Shown one piece after another: positions 31,645 through 39,985 of a stretch of 64,000 bases of DNA (position 1 is its first letter; every line of letters begins with the position of its first letter). A program made the position numbers and the translations under genes. Location of the stretch: the NCBI GenBank assembly GCA_945787845.1, contig CALZJH010000010.1, forward strand, positions 62,001 through 126,000, read 5' to 3'. The stretch is from an uncultured Woeseiaceae bacterium. Lineage in GTDB: Bacteria > Pseudomonadota > Gammaproteobacteria > Steroidobacterales > Woeseiaceae. Under the pieces are notes generated by a model. It saw nothing but the letters and a program-made list of their open reading frames with translations. It was not told the origin of the DNA and searched no databases.

Positions 31645-32277
31645 CTACACCGCGCGCGCGACCGCCAGTGCACTGACCTTGCCGGCGCCGGCCTGCTTCA
31701 CGACACGGGCCACTTGCTGCATCGTCACTCCGGTTGTAATGACATCATCGATGATCAGCACATGTCGATACGGCAGCACTCCGCGAGCGACGAACGCCGA
31801 CTTGAGATTTCTGGCCCTCTCTTTCGCATTCAGTCCGGACTGAAACGGCGTAGCTCGTTGGCGACGCACGCTGGTCACCAATGGCACGCTCAAGTGCTTT
31901 GCCACCGGCCTGCCGATTTCGACGGCCTGGTTAAAGCCGCGAAACCAGCGGCGGCGCCAGTGCAAAGGGACCGGCATTACGGCATCGATGTCCGGGGGCA
32001 TGCACGCGGCGGCCGTGCACAGCAGTTCGGCAAATGCCGGCGCATAGAAAAGCCTGCGTTTGAACTTCAGCGCCTTGATCGCCGCATCGACGGGAAACGC
32101 ATACTCCAGGGGCGCGACGTCGTACTCGAAGGGCGATGACGAGGCGGGGGGTGGCGACGGAATCCTCGGCAGGTCGTCATCACAACCGGCGCAGATGTGG
32201 CGTTCGGGTGCTCTCGTTGGCGTGCCGCAGAACACGCAACGCAGCGGCATAATGACGTTGTCGAGGTCGCTGAGCAT
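31645..32277 (-). CDS. comF: ComF-family phosphoribosyltransferase-like protein
   Basis: A 210-residue protein with an N-terminal zinc-ribbon (CVFCG and CAGC) followed by a phosphoribosyltransferase fold. The PRPP-binding loop is VLIIDDVITTGVTM and the preceding PVPLHWRRRWFRGFNQ is the ComF signature. Homologues are needed for uptake of transforming DNA in naturally competent bacteria; in E. coli the relative GntX has a role in using DNA as a nutrient. The ATG at 32277 is chosen; a second ATG at 32250 is also possible, and neither has a strong Shine-Dalgarno. The neighbour, divergent bioC, is a common partner. Confidence 0.92.
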   Translation of the reverse strand: MLSDLDNVIMPLRCVFCGTPTRAPERHICAGCDDDLPRIPSPPPASSSPFEYDVAPLEYAFPVDAAIKALKFKRRLFYAPAFAELLCTAAACMPPDIDAVMPVPLHWRRRWFRGFNQAVEIGRPVAKHLSVPLVTSVRRQRATPFQSGLNAKERARNLKSAFVARGVLPYRHVLIIDDVITTGVTMQQVARVVKQAGAGKVSALAVARAV

Positions 32278-32359
32278 CGCATCATTATTGGTGCGCACTT
32301 CGTCCCCGGCGACGCGGCTTTCGCCGTGAAATATCGGGAAAGCGTGGTACCGTTCGCCA

Positions 32360-33205
32360 ATGCTCAGACTGCACGACATCAGGCGCCGCTCTGATCGCGC
32401 CGCGTCCACGTTCGACGAAGCAGACTTTGTGCACGCCGTCACTCGCGAGGGCCTGCTGACGAGACTCGAACCTCTGCTGTTGCAGCCGACGAGAATCCTG
32501 GACCTGGGCTGCGCGACGGGCGCAACCGGACGGTTGCTGCGCAAGCGTTTCAAACGCGCACACATCGTCTCTCTCGACCTGAGCCGGGCGATGCTTGGAG
32601 CTGCCAGGAAAAACCGGCCGTGGCTGTCGCGGATGAGCTTTGTGCAGGGCAACGCGCGACGCCTGCCTTTCGCGAGCGGCACGTTTGACCTCGTGGCCGC
32701 AAACCAGATGTTGCCATGGGACCCTGAGCCCCAGTCCGTATTCGAGGAAGTCGCGCGGGTTCTGAAAAAAGGGGGCGTATTTGCGTTCGCCACGCTGGGG
32801 CCCGACAGCCTGCGAGAGCTCGACAACGCGTGGGCGGCGGTGGACAGCCAACCCCATGTGAATCGCTTCCCGGACATGCACGACATCGGCGATGGGCTGG
32901 TGCGCGCCGGCCTCGCCGACCCGGTGCTCGACGTCGATCGGCTCGCCGTCAGCTACGAAGACCCGGCCAGGCTATTCGCTGACCTGACCCGGATCGGCGC
33001 CCGCAACACGCACCATGGTCGCGGTCGTGGTCTGGTGGGAAAGGAGCGGTTCCGCACCATGACCAGGGTGCTCACAGCCGCGGGCTCAGACGGTCCGATC
33101 CTGCTCGACCTGGAGCTCGTCTACGGCCATTGCTGGGGCTCGGGTCCGAGGCGCGACCCCGCTAACTACCGAGTTGATGCAAACCAGATTCCTTTGCGGC
33201 GCTAA
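32360..33205 (+). CDS. bioC: BioC-like malonyl-ACP O-methyltransferase
   Basis: A 281-residue SAM-dependent methyltransferase. Motif I is ILDLGCATGATGRLL (about residues 46-60), with the acidic post-I SLDLSRAML. BioC-type features are the early FDEADFVHAVTREGLLTRL and the later ANQMLPWDPEPQSVFEEVARVLKKGG. In biotin synthesis BioC methylates malonyl-ACP so that the fatty-acid machinery can build pimeloyl-ACP. Here it is separated from other bio genes; placement beside comF is frequent in Gammaproteobacteria. Other SAM methyltransferase roles cannot be fully excluded. Confidence 0.85.
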   Translation: MLRLHDIRRRSDRAASTFDEADFVHAVTREGLLTRLEPLLLQPTRILDLGCATGATGRLLRKRFKRAHIVSLDLSRAMLGAARKNRPWLSRMSFVQGNARRLPFASGTFDLVAANQMLPWDPEPQSVFEEVARVLKKGGVFAFATLGPDSLRELDNAWAAVDSQPHVNRFPDMHDIGDGLVRAGLADPVLDVDRLAVSYEDPARLFADLTRIGARNTHHGRGRGLVGKERFRTMTRVLTAAGSDGPILLDLELVYGHCWGSGPRRDPANYRVDANQIPLRR

Positions 33206-33436
33206 GCCTTTGTTAAACAAGAACTATTCTCAACGCGATTCATATCAGCAGGATTGCATGGACGATTCTATTTGAGTACACTGCGCGGGCCTTTTTGACC
33301 AGCAGGAGGGTCAAGACGGCCGATCGACGAATTCCCGGGGTCCCCGGGCCAGCGCTCACTGGCAAATCCAGTATTCGTCACATCCTGAATTTAGGACAGA
33401 TTGCGATCGCCCAGGCGGTTGCAGGGTGGACAACTA

Positions 33437-34243
33437 ATGATACGAAAATCGTTTTGGAGCCTGCTTGGCTTGGTGTTTGCGAGCACGGCGAGTGCCGAAT
33501 GGGCATTGAACATGCCAAAAGGCGTGACCGACCTTAGCGTCGAGACCTATGACTTACACATGATGGTCTTCTGGTGGTGTGTTGCCATCGGCGTGGTTGT
33601 GTTCGGTGTCATGATTATCTCGCTGTTCAGGCACCGCAAATCGCAGGGCGCGGAACCCGCCACGTTTTCTCACAGCACGACGGCCGAGGTCATCTGGACC
33701 GCGATACCGGTTGTCATCCTGTTGATTATGGCCGTGCCCGCCGCAGAAACGATGATCAAGCTTGAAGACTCCCGCGACCCGGACATTTCCGTCGTGGTTA
33801 CGGCGTACCAGTGGAAATGGCACTACAAATACCAGGACGAAGGCATCGAATTTTACTCGAGCCTGGCGCGTCCGAGTGTCGATGCTCGCCGCAAGCAGTC
33901 CGGTGTCGACGTCATGGGCGTTGAGAACTACCTGCTCGACGTCGATCGGCCGCTCGTTGTGCCGCAGGGCGCAAAGGTTCGGCTGCTGTTGACGTCGAAT
34001 GACGTCATCCACTCGTGGTGGGTACCTGAGCTCGCCATCAAGAAGGACGCGATTCCGGGCATCGTCAACGAGACCTGGTTCAAGGCCAACGACGTCGGCA
34101 CGTATCGCGGCCAGTGCACTGAATTGTGTGGCAAGGATCATGGCTACATGCCGATTGTTGTCGAAGTCGTCGAGCCCGAGGCGTACCAGGCCTGGGTAGA
34201 CACACGTAAAGACAGCGACCCCCAGCTCGCCAGCGCGCAATAA
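33437..34243 (+). CDS. ctaC: Cytochrome c oxidase subunit II
   Basis: The 268-residue product has a signal peptide (cleavage near ASTASAEW), two membrane helices (about residues 44-66 and 88-110) and a periplasmic CuA domain with CTELCGKDHGYM carrying Cys, Cys, His and Met ligands. The ATG at 33437 has AGGGTGGA upstream; the longer frame from a TTG at 33401 is not used. It starts an aa3-type oxidase operon with ctaD, ctaG and ctaE. No heme c domain is fused to the C-terminus, unlike caa3 enzymes, so electrons should arrive from a separate cytochrome c. Confidence 0.95.
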   Translation: MIRKSFWSLLGLVFASTASAEWALNMPKGVTDLSVETYDLHMMVFWWCVAIGVVVFGVMIISLFRHRKSQGAEPATFSHSTTAEVIWTAIPVVILLIMAVPAAETMIKLEDSRDPDISVVVTAYQWKWHYKYQDEGIEFYSSLARPSVDARRKQSGVDVMGVENYLLDVDRPLVVPQGAKVRLLLTSNDVIHSWWVPELAIKKDAIPGIVNETWFKANDVGTYRGQCTELCGKDHGYMPIVVEVVEPEAYQAWVDTRKDSDPQLASAQ

Positions 34244-34266
34244 GCAATATTTCGGAGTATTAAGGA

Positions 34267-35877
34267 ATGACGACGACTACCGCAGACACTCACGCCGTGG
34301 ACCACGAGCACGATGATCACGGCCCGACCAAGGGCATCAGGCGCTGGCTGTTCTCGACGAACCATAAGGACATCGGCACGATGTACCTTATCTTCAGCCT
34401 TTTGATGTTCTTCGTCGGCGGCGCAATGGCGATGGTGATTCGCTCTGAGCTCGCCGTTCCGGGCCTGCAGTTCGTGCACCCCGAGTTCTTCAACTCGATG
34501 ACCACGATGCACGCCCTGATCATGGTATTCGGCGCCGTCATGCCGGCTTTCGTGGGCCTGGCCAACTGGATGATCCCGCTCATGATTGGCGCGCCTGACA
34601 TGGCGCTGCCACGCATGAACAACTGGTCGTTCTGGATCCTGCCCGTTGCCTTCGGCATCCTGCTGTCAACGCTGCTGATGCCGGGCGGCGCGCCTGCCAG
34701 CGGTTGGACGATGTACCCACCCCTCGTCCTGCAGACCGGTGATGCGTTCCCGTTCCTGATCTTCTCGGTTCACCTCATGGGTATCTCGTCGATCATGGGC
34801 GCCATCAACGTCATCGTAACGATCATCAACATGCGCGCACCGGACATGACGCTGCTCAAGATGCCGATGTTCGTGTGGACCTGGCTGATTACGGCTTACC
34901 TGCTGATCGCGGTTATGCCTGTCCTGGCCGGCGCCGTAACGATGCTGCTGACCGACCAGTTCTTCGGAACCAGCTTCTTCCTCGCAGCCGGCGGCGGTGA
35001 CCCCGTGATGTTCCAGCACATTTTCTGGTTCTTCGGTCATCCCGAGGTGTACATCATGATTCTGCCGGCCTTCGGTGTCGTGTCAGAGATCATCCCGACT
35101 TTCTCGCGCAAGAAGCTGTTCGGCCACGACTCGATGGTGTACGCGGCTAGCTGCATCGCCTTCCTGTCGTTCATCGTCTGGGCGCACCACATGTTCACCG
35201 TGGGCATGCCCCTGACGGGCCAGCTGTTCTTCATGTTCGCGACCATGCTTATCGCGGTGCCGACGGGCGTCAAAATTTTCAACTGGGTCGCAACGATGTG
35301 GCGCGGCGCGATGACCTTCGAAACGCCTATGTTGTTCTCGCTGGCGTTCGTCTTCCTGTTCACGATCGGCGGCTTTTCCGGCCTGATGCTCGCGATCCAG
35401 CCTGCTGACGTGCAGTACCACGACACCTATTTCGTGGTGGCGCATTTCCACTACGTGCTCGTGCCGGGCTCGATCTTCGCCATCATGGCCGGCGCCTACT
35501 ACTGGCTGCCGAAGTGGACTGGCCACATGTACAACGAGAAACTCGGCAAGCTGCATTTCTGGCTGTCGACGATCTTCGTCAACGTCACGTTCTTCCCGCA
35601 GCACTTCCTGGGACTGGCAGGTATGCCTCGCCGTATTCCGGACTACTCGGTCCAGTTCGCCGACTTCAACCTGATTTCCAGTATTGGCGCTTTTGGCTTC
35701 GGCTTGTCGCAGCTGGTCTTCGTGCTTGTCATTCTTACTGCCTGGAAGGGTGCGAAGGCAACGGACCGCGTATGGGAAGGCTCGCATGGTCTCGAATGGA
35801 CCGTGCCGTCGCCGGCACCGTGGCACACATTCACGACGCCGCCCAAGAACCGCATTGCTGATGAGGCCTTCGAGTAA
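34267..35877 (+). CDS. ctaD: Cytochrome c oxidase subunit I (aa3 type)
   Basis: The 536-residue subunit holds heme a, heme a3 and CuB and pumps protons while reducing O2 to water. It has 12 helices, the active-site GHPEVY with His258 and Tyr262, the WAHHMFTVGM His pair, and HFHYVLV for the heme ligands. The HPEVY motif places it in the A-family of oxygen reductases and contrasts with HSSQQ in the NOR-like subunit at 18622. It lies 23 bases after ctaC. Confidence 0.97.
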   Translation: MTTTTADTHAVDHEHDDHGPTKGIRRWLFSTNHKDIGTMYLIFSLLMFFVGGAMAMVIRSELAVPGLQFVHPEFFNSMTTMHALIMVFGAVMPAFVGLANWMIPLMIGAPDMALPRMNNWSFWILPVAFGILLSTLLMPGGAPASGWTMYPPLVLQTGDAFPFLIFSVHLMGISSIMGAINVIVTIINMRAPDMTLLKMPMFVWTWLITAYLLIAVMPVLAGAVTMLLTDQFFGTSFFLAAGGGDPVMFQHIFWFFGHPEVYIMILPAFGVVSEIIPTFSRKKLFGHDSMVYAASCIAFLSFIVWAHHMFTVGMPLTGQLFFMFATMLIAVPTGVKIFNWVATMWRGAMTFETPMLFSLAFVFLFTIGGFSGLMLAIQPADVQYHDTYFVVAHFHYVLVPGSIFAIMAGAYYWLPKWTGHMYNEKLGKLHFWLSTIFVNVTFFPQHFLGLAGMPRRIPDYSVQFADFNLISSIGAFGFGLSQLVFVLVILTAWKGAKATDRVWEGSHGLEWTVPSPAPWHTFTTPPKNRIADEAFE

Positions 35878-35881
35878 GCGC

Positions 35882-35992
35882 ATGGACGATCTCGAGCGCA
35901 AAAAGAACATCCGCCGCACGGCCCTGATCGTGGCGGCGGTTGCTATCGCGTTCTACGTCGGATTCATCATGCTGGGCGTAATGCGCTCCTGA
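35882..35992 (+). CDS. Small cytochrome oxidase-associated membrane protein
   Basis: A 36-residue frame from ATG at 35882 to TGA at 35990, starting 4 bases after ctaD. The sequence is MDDLERKKNIRRTALIVAAV with a single hydrophobic helix (residues 14-33). A short protein of this pattern sits between ctaD and ctaG in many Proteobacteria and is annotated as a small cytochrome oxidase assembly protein. It was too short for the usual length cut-off but position and spacing support it. Confidence 0.8.
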   Translation: MDDLERKKNIRRTALIVAAVAIAFYVGFIMLGVMRS

Positions 35993-36000
35993 GAAACGAC

Positions 36001-36546
36001 ATGACTGGCGAAAAACGAAACAACGCAAACCGTAACCTCGTGCTGTCACTTCTCGTGATCGTCGTGGGTGCGTTTGGTTTCGGCTACGCGCTCGTGCCGC
36101 TATACGATGTGTTCTGCGAGATCACCGGCTTTGGCGGTCGTACCAATAATGAGGCTGTTGCGGTCAACGAGACGCCGGACCTCAATCGCGAGATCCGGAT
36201 CGAGTTCATGACGACCGTGAATTCCTACGCGCAGTTCGAGTTTGCGTCCGACGCCGACAGCATGGTCGTGCATCCGGGCAAGATGTACTACGCCACGTTC
36301 ACGGCCAAGAACCTGACCGAGAGCGACAAGGTCGCGCATGCTGTGCCCAGCGTCGCGCCGCCGGCCGCCGCTGAGCATTTTGTAAAGATCGAGTGTTTCT
36401 GCTTCAACAGCCAGGAGTTCCTGGCCAGCGAAGAGAAGTCCATGCCTCTCCAGTTCATCGTGAACCCGGACCTGCCCGACTACGTCGACACGATCACGCT
36501 GGGGTACACATTTTTCGACACCACAAGCGTGGCGTCGAGCAACTAA
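36001..36546 (+). CDS. ctaG: Cytochrome c oxidase assembly protein CtaG/Cox11
   Basis: A 181-residue protein with a single N-terminal membrane helix (about residues 12-33) and a periplasmic Ig-like domain. The copper-binding motif is IECFCFNSQ. Cox11 delivers copper to the CuB site of subunit I. It lies 8 bases downstream of the small protein gene and 25 bases upstream of ctaE. Confidence 0.96.
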   Translation: MTGEKRNNANRNLVLSLLVIVVGAFGFGYALVPLYDVFCEITGFGGRTNNEAVAVNETPDLNREIRIEFMTTVNSYAQFEFASDADSMVVHPGKMYYATFTAKNLTESDKVAHAVPSVAPPAAAEHFVKIECFCFNSQEFLASEEKSMPLQFIVNPDLPDYVDTITLGYTFFDTTSVASSN

Positions 36547-36571
36547 CAGCATTTAGTACCAGAGAAACAAC

Positions 36572-37441
36572 ATGACGACTCACACAGACGAACATTATTA
36601 CGTCCCACACGGCAGCCATTGGCCCGTCGTCGGCTCGGTAGGCCTCCTGTTCCTGATGGTCGGCGTATCCAGCTGGCTAAACGGTGCGGACGCCGGCTTC
36701 TACATCATGCTGGCTGGTTTTGCCGTCATTATCTTCATGATCACGGGCTGGTTTGGCACGGTGATCGGCGAAAGCGAAGGCGGCCTCTATAACGCGCAGG
36801 TGGACAAATCGTTCCGCCAGGGGATGTTCTGGTTCATCTTCTCGGAAGTCATGTTCTTTGCAGCGTTCTTCGGCGCCCTCTTCTACGCCCGCAATATGTC
36901 GATTCCGTGGCTGGGCGGCGAAAGTAACAACTTCTTTACGAACCTGCTCCTGTGGGAAGGGTTTGAAAGCACGTGGCCCACGAACGGTCCGGGTAACCTC
37001 GGCGGCGAGTACGAGGCCATGCCACCGTTCGGCCTGCCGCTGATCAACACGGCGTTGCTGCTGACCTCATCGATCACGGTGACGATCGCTCACCATGCAC
37101 TGCTCGTCGGGAAACGCACGCAGCTTGCTGTCTTCCTGGCGGCGACCTTCCTGCTCGGCTTTGTGTTCGTCTACCTGCAGGGTGTCGAGTACGTTCATTC
37201 CTACAATGACCTTAACCTGAAGCTGACGACCGGGATCTACGGCTCGACGTTCTTCATGCTCACGGGCTTTCACGGAATGCACGTGACCATCGGCGCCATT
37301 ATGCTGACGATCATCTTTTTCCGAGTGTTGAAGGGACATTTCTCGGCCGACAAGCACTTCGCGTTTGAGGCCGTTGCCTGGTACTGGCATTTCGTCGATG
37401 TCGTCTGGATCGGTCTGTACGTGTTCGTGTACTGGATGTAG
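36572..37441 (+). CDS. ctaE: Cytochrome c oxidase subunit III
   Basis: The 289-residue polytopic protein stabilises the oxidase core and may help proton uptake. It has seven hydrophobic helices and typical motifs: FWFIFSEVMFFAAFFGALFY, FHGMHVTIGAIML and AVAWYWHFVDVVWIGLY near the C-terminus. It ends the first transcription block of the oxidase operon, just before a very strong hairpin. Confidence 0.97.
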   Translation: MTTHTDEHYYVPHGSHWPVVGSVGLLFLMVGVSSWLNGADAGFYIMLAGFAVIIFMITGWFGTVIGESEGGLYNAQVDKSFRQGMFWFIFSEVMFFAAFFGALFYARNMSIPWLGGESNNFFTNLLLWEGFESTWPTNGPGNLGGEYEAMPPFGLPLINTALLLTSSITVTIAHHALLVGKRTQLAVFLAATFLLGFVFVYLQGVEYVHSYNDLNLKLTTGIYGSTFFMLTGFHGMHVTIGAIMLTIIFFRVLKGHFSADKHFAFEAVAWYWHFVDVVWIGLYVFVYWM

Positions 37442-37458
37442 ATGGTTCGGGGGAGGAA

Positions 37459-37538
37459 GGGCCCCCGGAAAAAACGCATAGTGGAAATAAAGCGCAGCGA
37501 AGCGAGCCATTCCACTATGCGTTTTTCCCGGGGGCCTT
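37459..37538. terminator. Long bidirectional hairpin between ctaE and the DUF2909 gene
   Basis: A nearly perfect inverted repeat: the left arm at about 37459-37486 (GGCCCCCGG, six A, then CGCATAGTGGAA) pairs with the right arm at 37510-37537 (TTCCACTATGCG, five T, then CCCGGGGGCC). The loop of 23 bases contains a smaller CGC...GCG stem. The G+C-rich outer stem and A/T tracts on both strands suit termination in both directions. The length, about 27 bp of stem, is greater than most terminators. Confidence 0.8.
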
Positions 37539-37539
37539 T

Positions 37540-37728
37540 CTACGTCTGGAGCCACCCCATGAAATAGGCCAGGATCAGGAATCCGATCAGGGTGGCCGAC
37601 AGGGCAACCCGTACCTGCAGTGCCTTCAGCATTTTGGTCGAGTCAGCATCCTCCCGGCGCAGGTAGAATAGACCCGTCCCAAGGCTGATCACGATAGCGG
37701 CCAACAGGACATAAACAACGTATTTCAT
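37540..37728 (-). CDS. Twin-transmembrane DUF2909-family protein
   Basis: A 62-residue protein, MKYVVYVLLAAIVISLGTGL onward, with two membrane helices (about residues 4-22 and 39-59) and a charged loop RREDADSTKM. Proteins of this type are regularly found between ctaE and surf1 in gammaproteobacterial oxidase loci, on the opposite strand as here. Function is unknown, presumably oxidase related. Confidence 0.85.
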   Translation of the reverse strand: MKYVVYVLLAAIVISLGTGLFYLRREDADSTKMLKALQVRVALSATLIGFLILAYFMGWLQT

Positions 37729-37758
37729 ATCAGCATTACCTCTTGCGGGCAGTATAAC

Positions 37759-38469
37759 GTGAACACCCAGTCCAAAAAGCCGTTGCCATCATGGCTACCA
37801 CTCGTGGTCGGCGCGCTGCTCGTCGCCCAGTTCGCGGGACTCGGCGCCTGGCAGATCAGCCGTGGAATGGAGAAGCGCGCAGAGCAGCAACTCTATCGTG
37901 ACGACACCGGCTTCACGCCCTGGCAGCACGGGCTGGAGGTTCGCCCGTACCAGCGGCTGGAAGCCTTCGGCGAGTTTGATGGCGAACACCAGTTCCTGCT
38001 CGAAAATATCATCGTCAACAGTCGCTACGGCCATTACGTCATCACACCCCTCGTCGGCCTCACGGGCAAGCCCGTGCTCCTTGTCAACCGCGGCTGGATC
38101 GAAAAGACGGGCGAACCACTGGATCTCAAGCGTCTCGAAGTACCAGAGGGACGAGTTACCGTCCGCGGGCGGGCCGGTTCACTACCGCGAGCGGGCATGA
38201 AAATGGGCGACGCCGTTAACGCCGGGGACGACTGGCCGAAAGGTGCTGTGTACCCGTCTTCGGAAGAAATTGCTGCGGCGCTCGGGCGGGAGGTACAGCC
38301 GTTCGTCCTGCTCATGGATCACGAGGAAGAGTACGGGTTCTTCCGCCACTGGGTGCCCACCGAATTTGGTCCGGGCAAGCACTTTGGTTACGCATTGCAA
38401 TGGTTTGCGATGGGTGCCGTGCTGTCCGGCCTGCTCATCTGGAATTATCGTAAGAAGCGTTTCAAATAA
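37759..38469 (+). CDS. SURF1-family cytochrome oxidase assembly protein
   Basis: A 236-residue protein with a GTG start, one helix at each end (about residues 12-30 and 209-228) and a periplasmic domain with the SURF1 signatures VLVNRGWIEK and HFGYALQWFAMG. SURF1 proteins bind heme a and help insert it in subunit I. The stop overlaps the next start (AATAATGA). Confidence 0.94.
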   Translation: MNTQSKKPLPSWLPLVVGALLVAQFAGLGAWQISRGMEKRAEQQLYRDDTGFTPWQHGLEVRPYQRLEAFGEFDGEHQFLLENIIVNSRYGHYVITPLVGLTGKPVLLVNRGWIEKTGEPLDLKRLEVPEGRVTVRGRAGSLPRAGMKMGDAVNAGDDWPKGAVYPSSEEIAAALGREVQPFVLLMDHEEEYGFFRHWVPTEFGPGKHFGYALQWFAMGAVLSGLLIWNYRKKRFK

Positions 38470-39044
38470 TGACTGACATCAGGAAAGGAAAAGGGCGCGT
38501 GCAGCTGCTGCTCGTCGCGGCCGTCTTTATCGGGCCATTGGCAGTGGCCGCGTGGCTGTACTTCGCTGGTCAGGAGATGGCACCCGAGTCGCGCACGAAC
38601 AGTGGTGCGCTGCTGGAACCGATCGTCAATATCGGCGAACTATTGCCGGCGTCGCCGTTGCTCGCGAGTGGCGACGGTCGCTGGGTGCTGCTTTACGCGA
38701 ATGAGGGCGCCTGTGAAGAGGCGTGTGAATTCTCTCTGTACACGCTGCGCCAATCGCGCCTGATGCTGGGCAAGGAGATGGACCGGCTGCTGCGTGTTTT
38801 CTTGCACGGCGATACGGCGCCCGATACAGTGCTGCTTGCCGAGGAGCACGCGGGCCTGATAACGCTTCAGGACAGCGATCTCAAGGACTTGCTGGACAAC
38901 AAGAAACCCGCCAACCTCGACACAGGTGGTTACTACCTGGTCGATCCGCTTGGAAATCTCGTTCTTTATTTCCACCCGAATATCGACCCGGGCGCCATGG
39001 TAGAGGACATCAAGCACCTGCTGGAACTCTCGCGTATCGGTTAG
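38469..39044 (+). CDS. Membrane-anchored Sco-like/thioredoxin-like oxidase assembly protein
   Basis: A 191-residue protein with an N-terminal membrane helix (about residues 12-31) and a periplasmic thioredoxin-like domain. It has GACEEACEFSLYTLRQ, a C-x3-C pair in the position of the Sco copper ligands, and YYLVDPLGNLVLYF. It lacks an obvious Sco histidine and is shorter than SCO1. Similar genes sit between surf1 and ctaA in many Gammaproteobacteria. It overlaps surf1 by 1 base, so it belongs to the operon. The copper role is inferred. Confidence 0.85.
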   Translation: MTDIRKGKGRVQLLLVAAVFIGPLAVAAWLYFAGQEMAPESRTNSGALLEPIVNIGELLPASPLLASGDGRWVLLYANEGACEEACEFSLYTLRQSRLMLGKEMDRLLRVFLHGDTAPDTVLLAEEHAGLITLQDSDLKDLLDNKKPANLDTGGYYLVDPLGNLVLYFHPNIDPGAMVEDIKHLLELSRIG

Positions 39045-39055
39045 GCGGAAAAGCA

Positions 39056-39955
39056 TTGAACACGACAGCAGAGACTTACACGGACTGGCGCGACTACTAC
39101 GAGCTGACGAAGCCTCGTGTCGTCATGCTGATCGTGTTTACTGCCATCGTCGGCATGTTCGTTTCCGTGCCCGGCTGGCCCGGCACCATGCCGCTGATAT
39201 TTGGCACGCTCGGCATCGGTCTCGCGGCATCATCCGCCGCCGTCTTCAATCACGTGCTCGATGCGCGCATCGACATCCAGATGATGCGCACGCGTGGACG
39301 GCCCTTGCCCCAGGGCAAGCTAACCGAGAAGTCGGCCCTCGCGTTTGCGACCATCCTGTGCATTCTCTCGATGATTGTCCTGGTGTTCCTCGTCAACCCG
39401 CTGACCGCGATTCTCACGTTCACCTCGTTAATCGGTTACGCCGTTGTCTATACCGTCTGGCTCAAGCGCGCGACACCGCAGAACATCGTGATCGGCGGGG
39501 CCGCCGGCGCAGCGCCACCGATACTCGGGTGGACCGCTGTAACCAATGAAGTCGAGGCCGGCGCTTTGTTGATGTTCCTGATCGTGTTCGTCTGGACGCC
39601 GCCGCACTTCTGGGCGCTCGCCATCGCACGCAAGGAAGAGTACGCCAAGGTCGACATCCCGATGCTGCCCGTCACGCACGGTGAGGCTTACACACGCCTC
39701 AACATTCTCCTGTATACAATCCTGCTCGTGCTCGTCACGATCCTGCCTTACCTGATCGGCATGAGTGGCCTGATCTACCTGGTCGTGACGCTGGTGCTCG
39801 ACGCGCTCTTTCTTTACTACGCGATCCAGATGTATCGCGTCCCCGAGGACATGGAATTGCCCATGAAGACGTTCCGGTTCTCGATCAGCTACCTCGGCTT
39901 CCTGTTTTGTGCACTGCTCGTGGATCACTACCTCAAGTACCAGATAAGCTTATGA
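39056..39955 (+). CDS. ctaB: Protoheme IX farnesyltransferase (heme O synthase)
   Basis: The 299-residue UbiA-superfamily membrane enzyme adds a farnesyl group to heme b to make heme O. The Asp-rich motif is FNHVLDARIDIQMMRTRGRP. It has eight or nine hydrophobic helices. The start is a TTG at 39056 with GGCGGA upstream; the next ATG lies within the first helix. Conversion of heme O to heme A needs ctaA, which usually precedes ctaB but is absent here. Confidence 0.95.
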   Translation: MNTTAETYTDWRDYYELTKPRVVMLIVFTAIVGMFVSVPGWPGTMPLIFGTLGIGLAASSAAVFNHVLDARIDIQMMRTRGRPLPQGKLTEKSALAFATILCILSMIVLVFLVNPLTAILTFTSLIGYAVVYTVWLKRATPQNIVIGGAAGAAPPILGWTAVTNEVEAGALLMFLIVFVWTPPHFWALAIARKEEYAKVDIPMLPVTHGEAYTRLNILLYTILLVLVTILPYLIGMSGLIYLVVTLVLDALFLYYAIQMYRVPEDMELPMKTFRFSISYLGFLFCALLVDHYLKYQISL

Positions 39956-39985
39956 TCTGAAGGCAGTCAGCCAAGGACTCCATCG

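Noticed and set aside
33334..33348. CCCGGGG-T-CCCCGGG palindrome before ctaC
   Set aside because: Too short a loop for a hairpin and no gene end or repeat partner; left as a curiosity of the oxidase promoter region.
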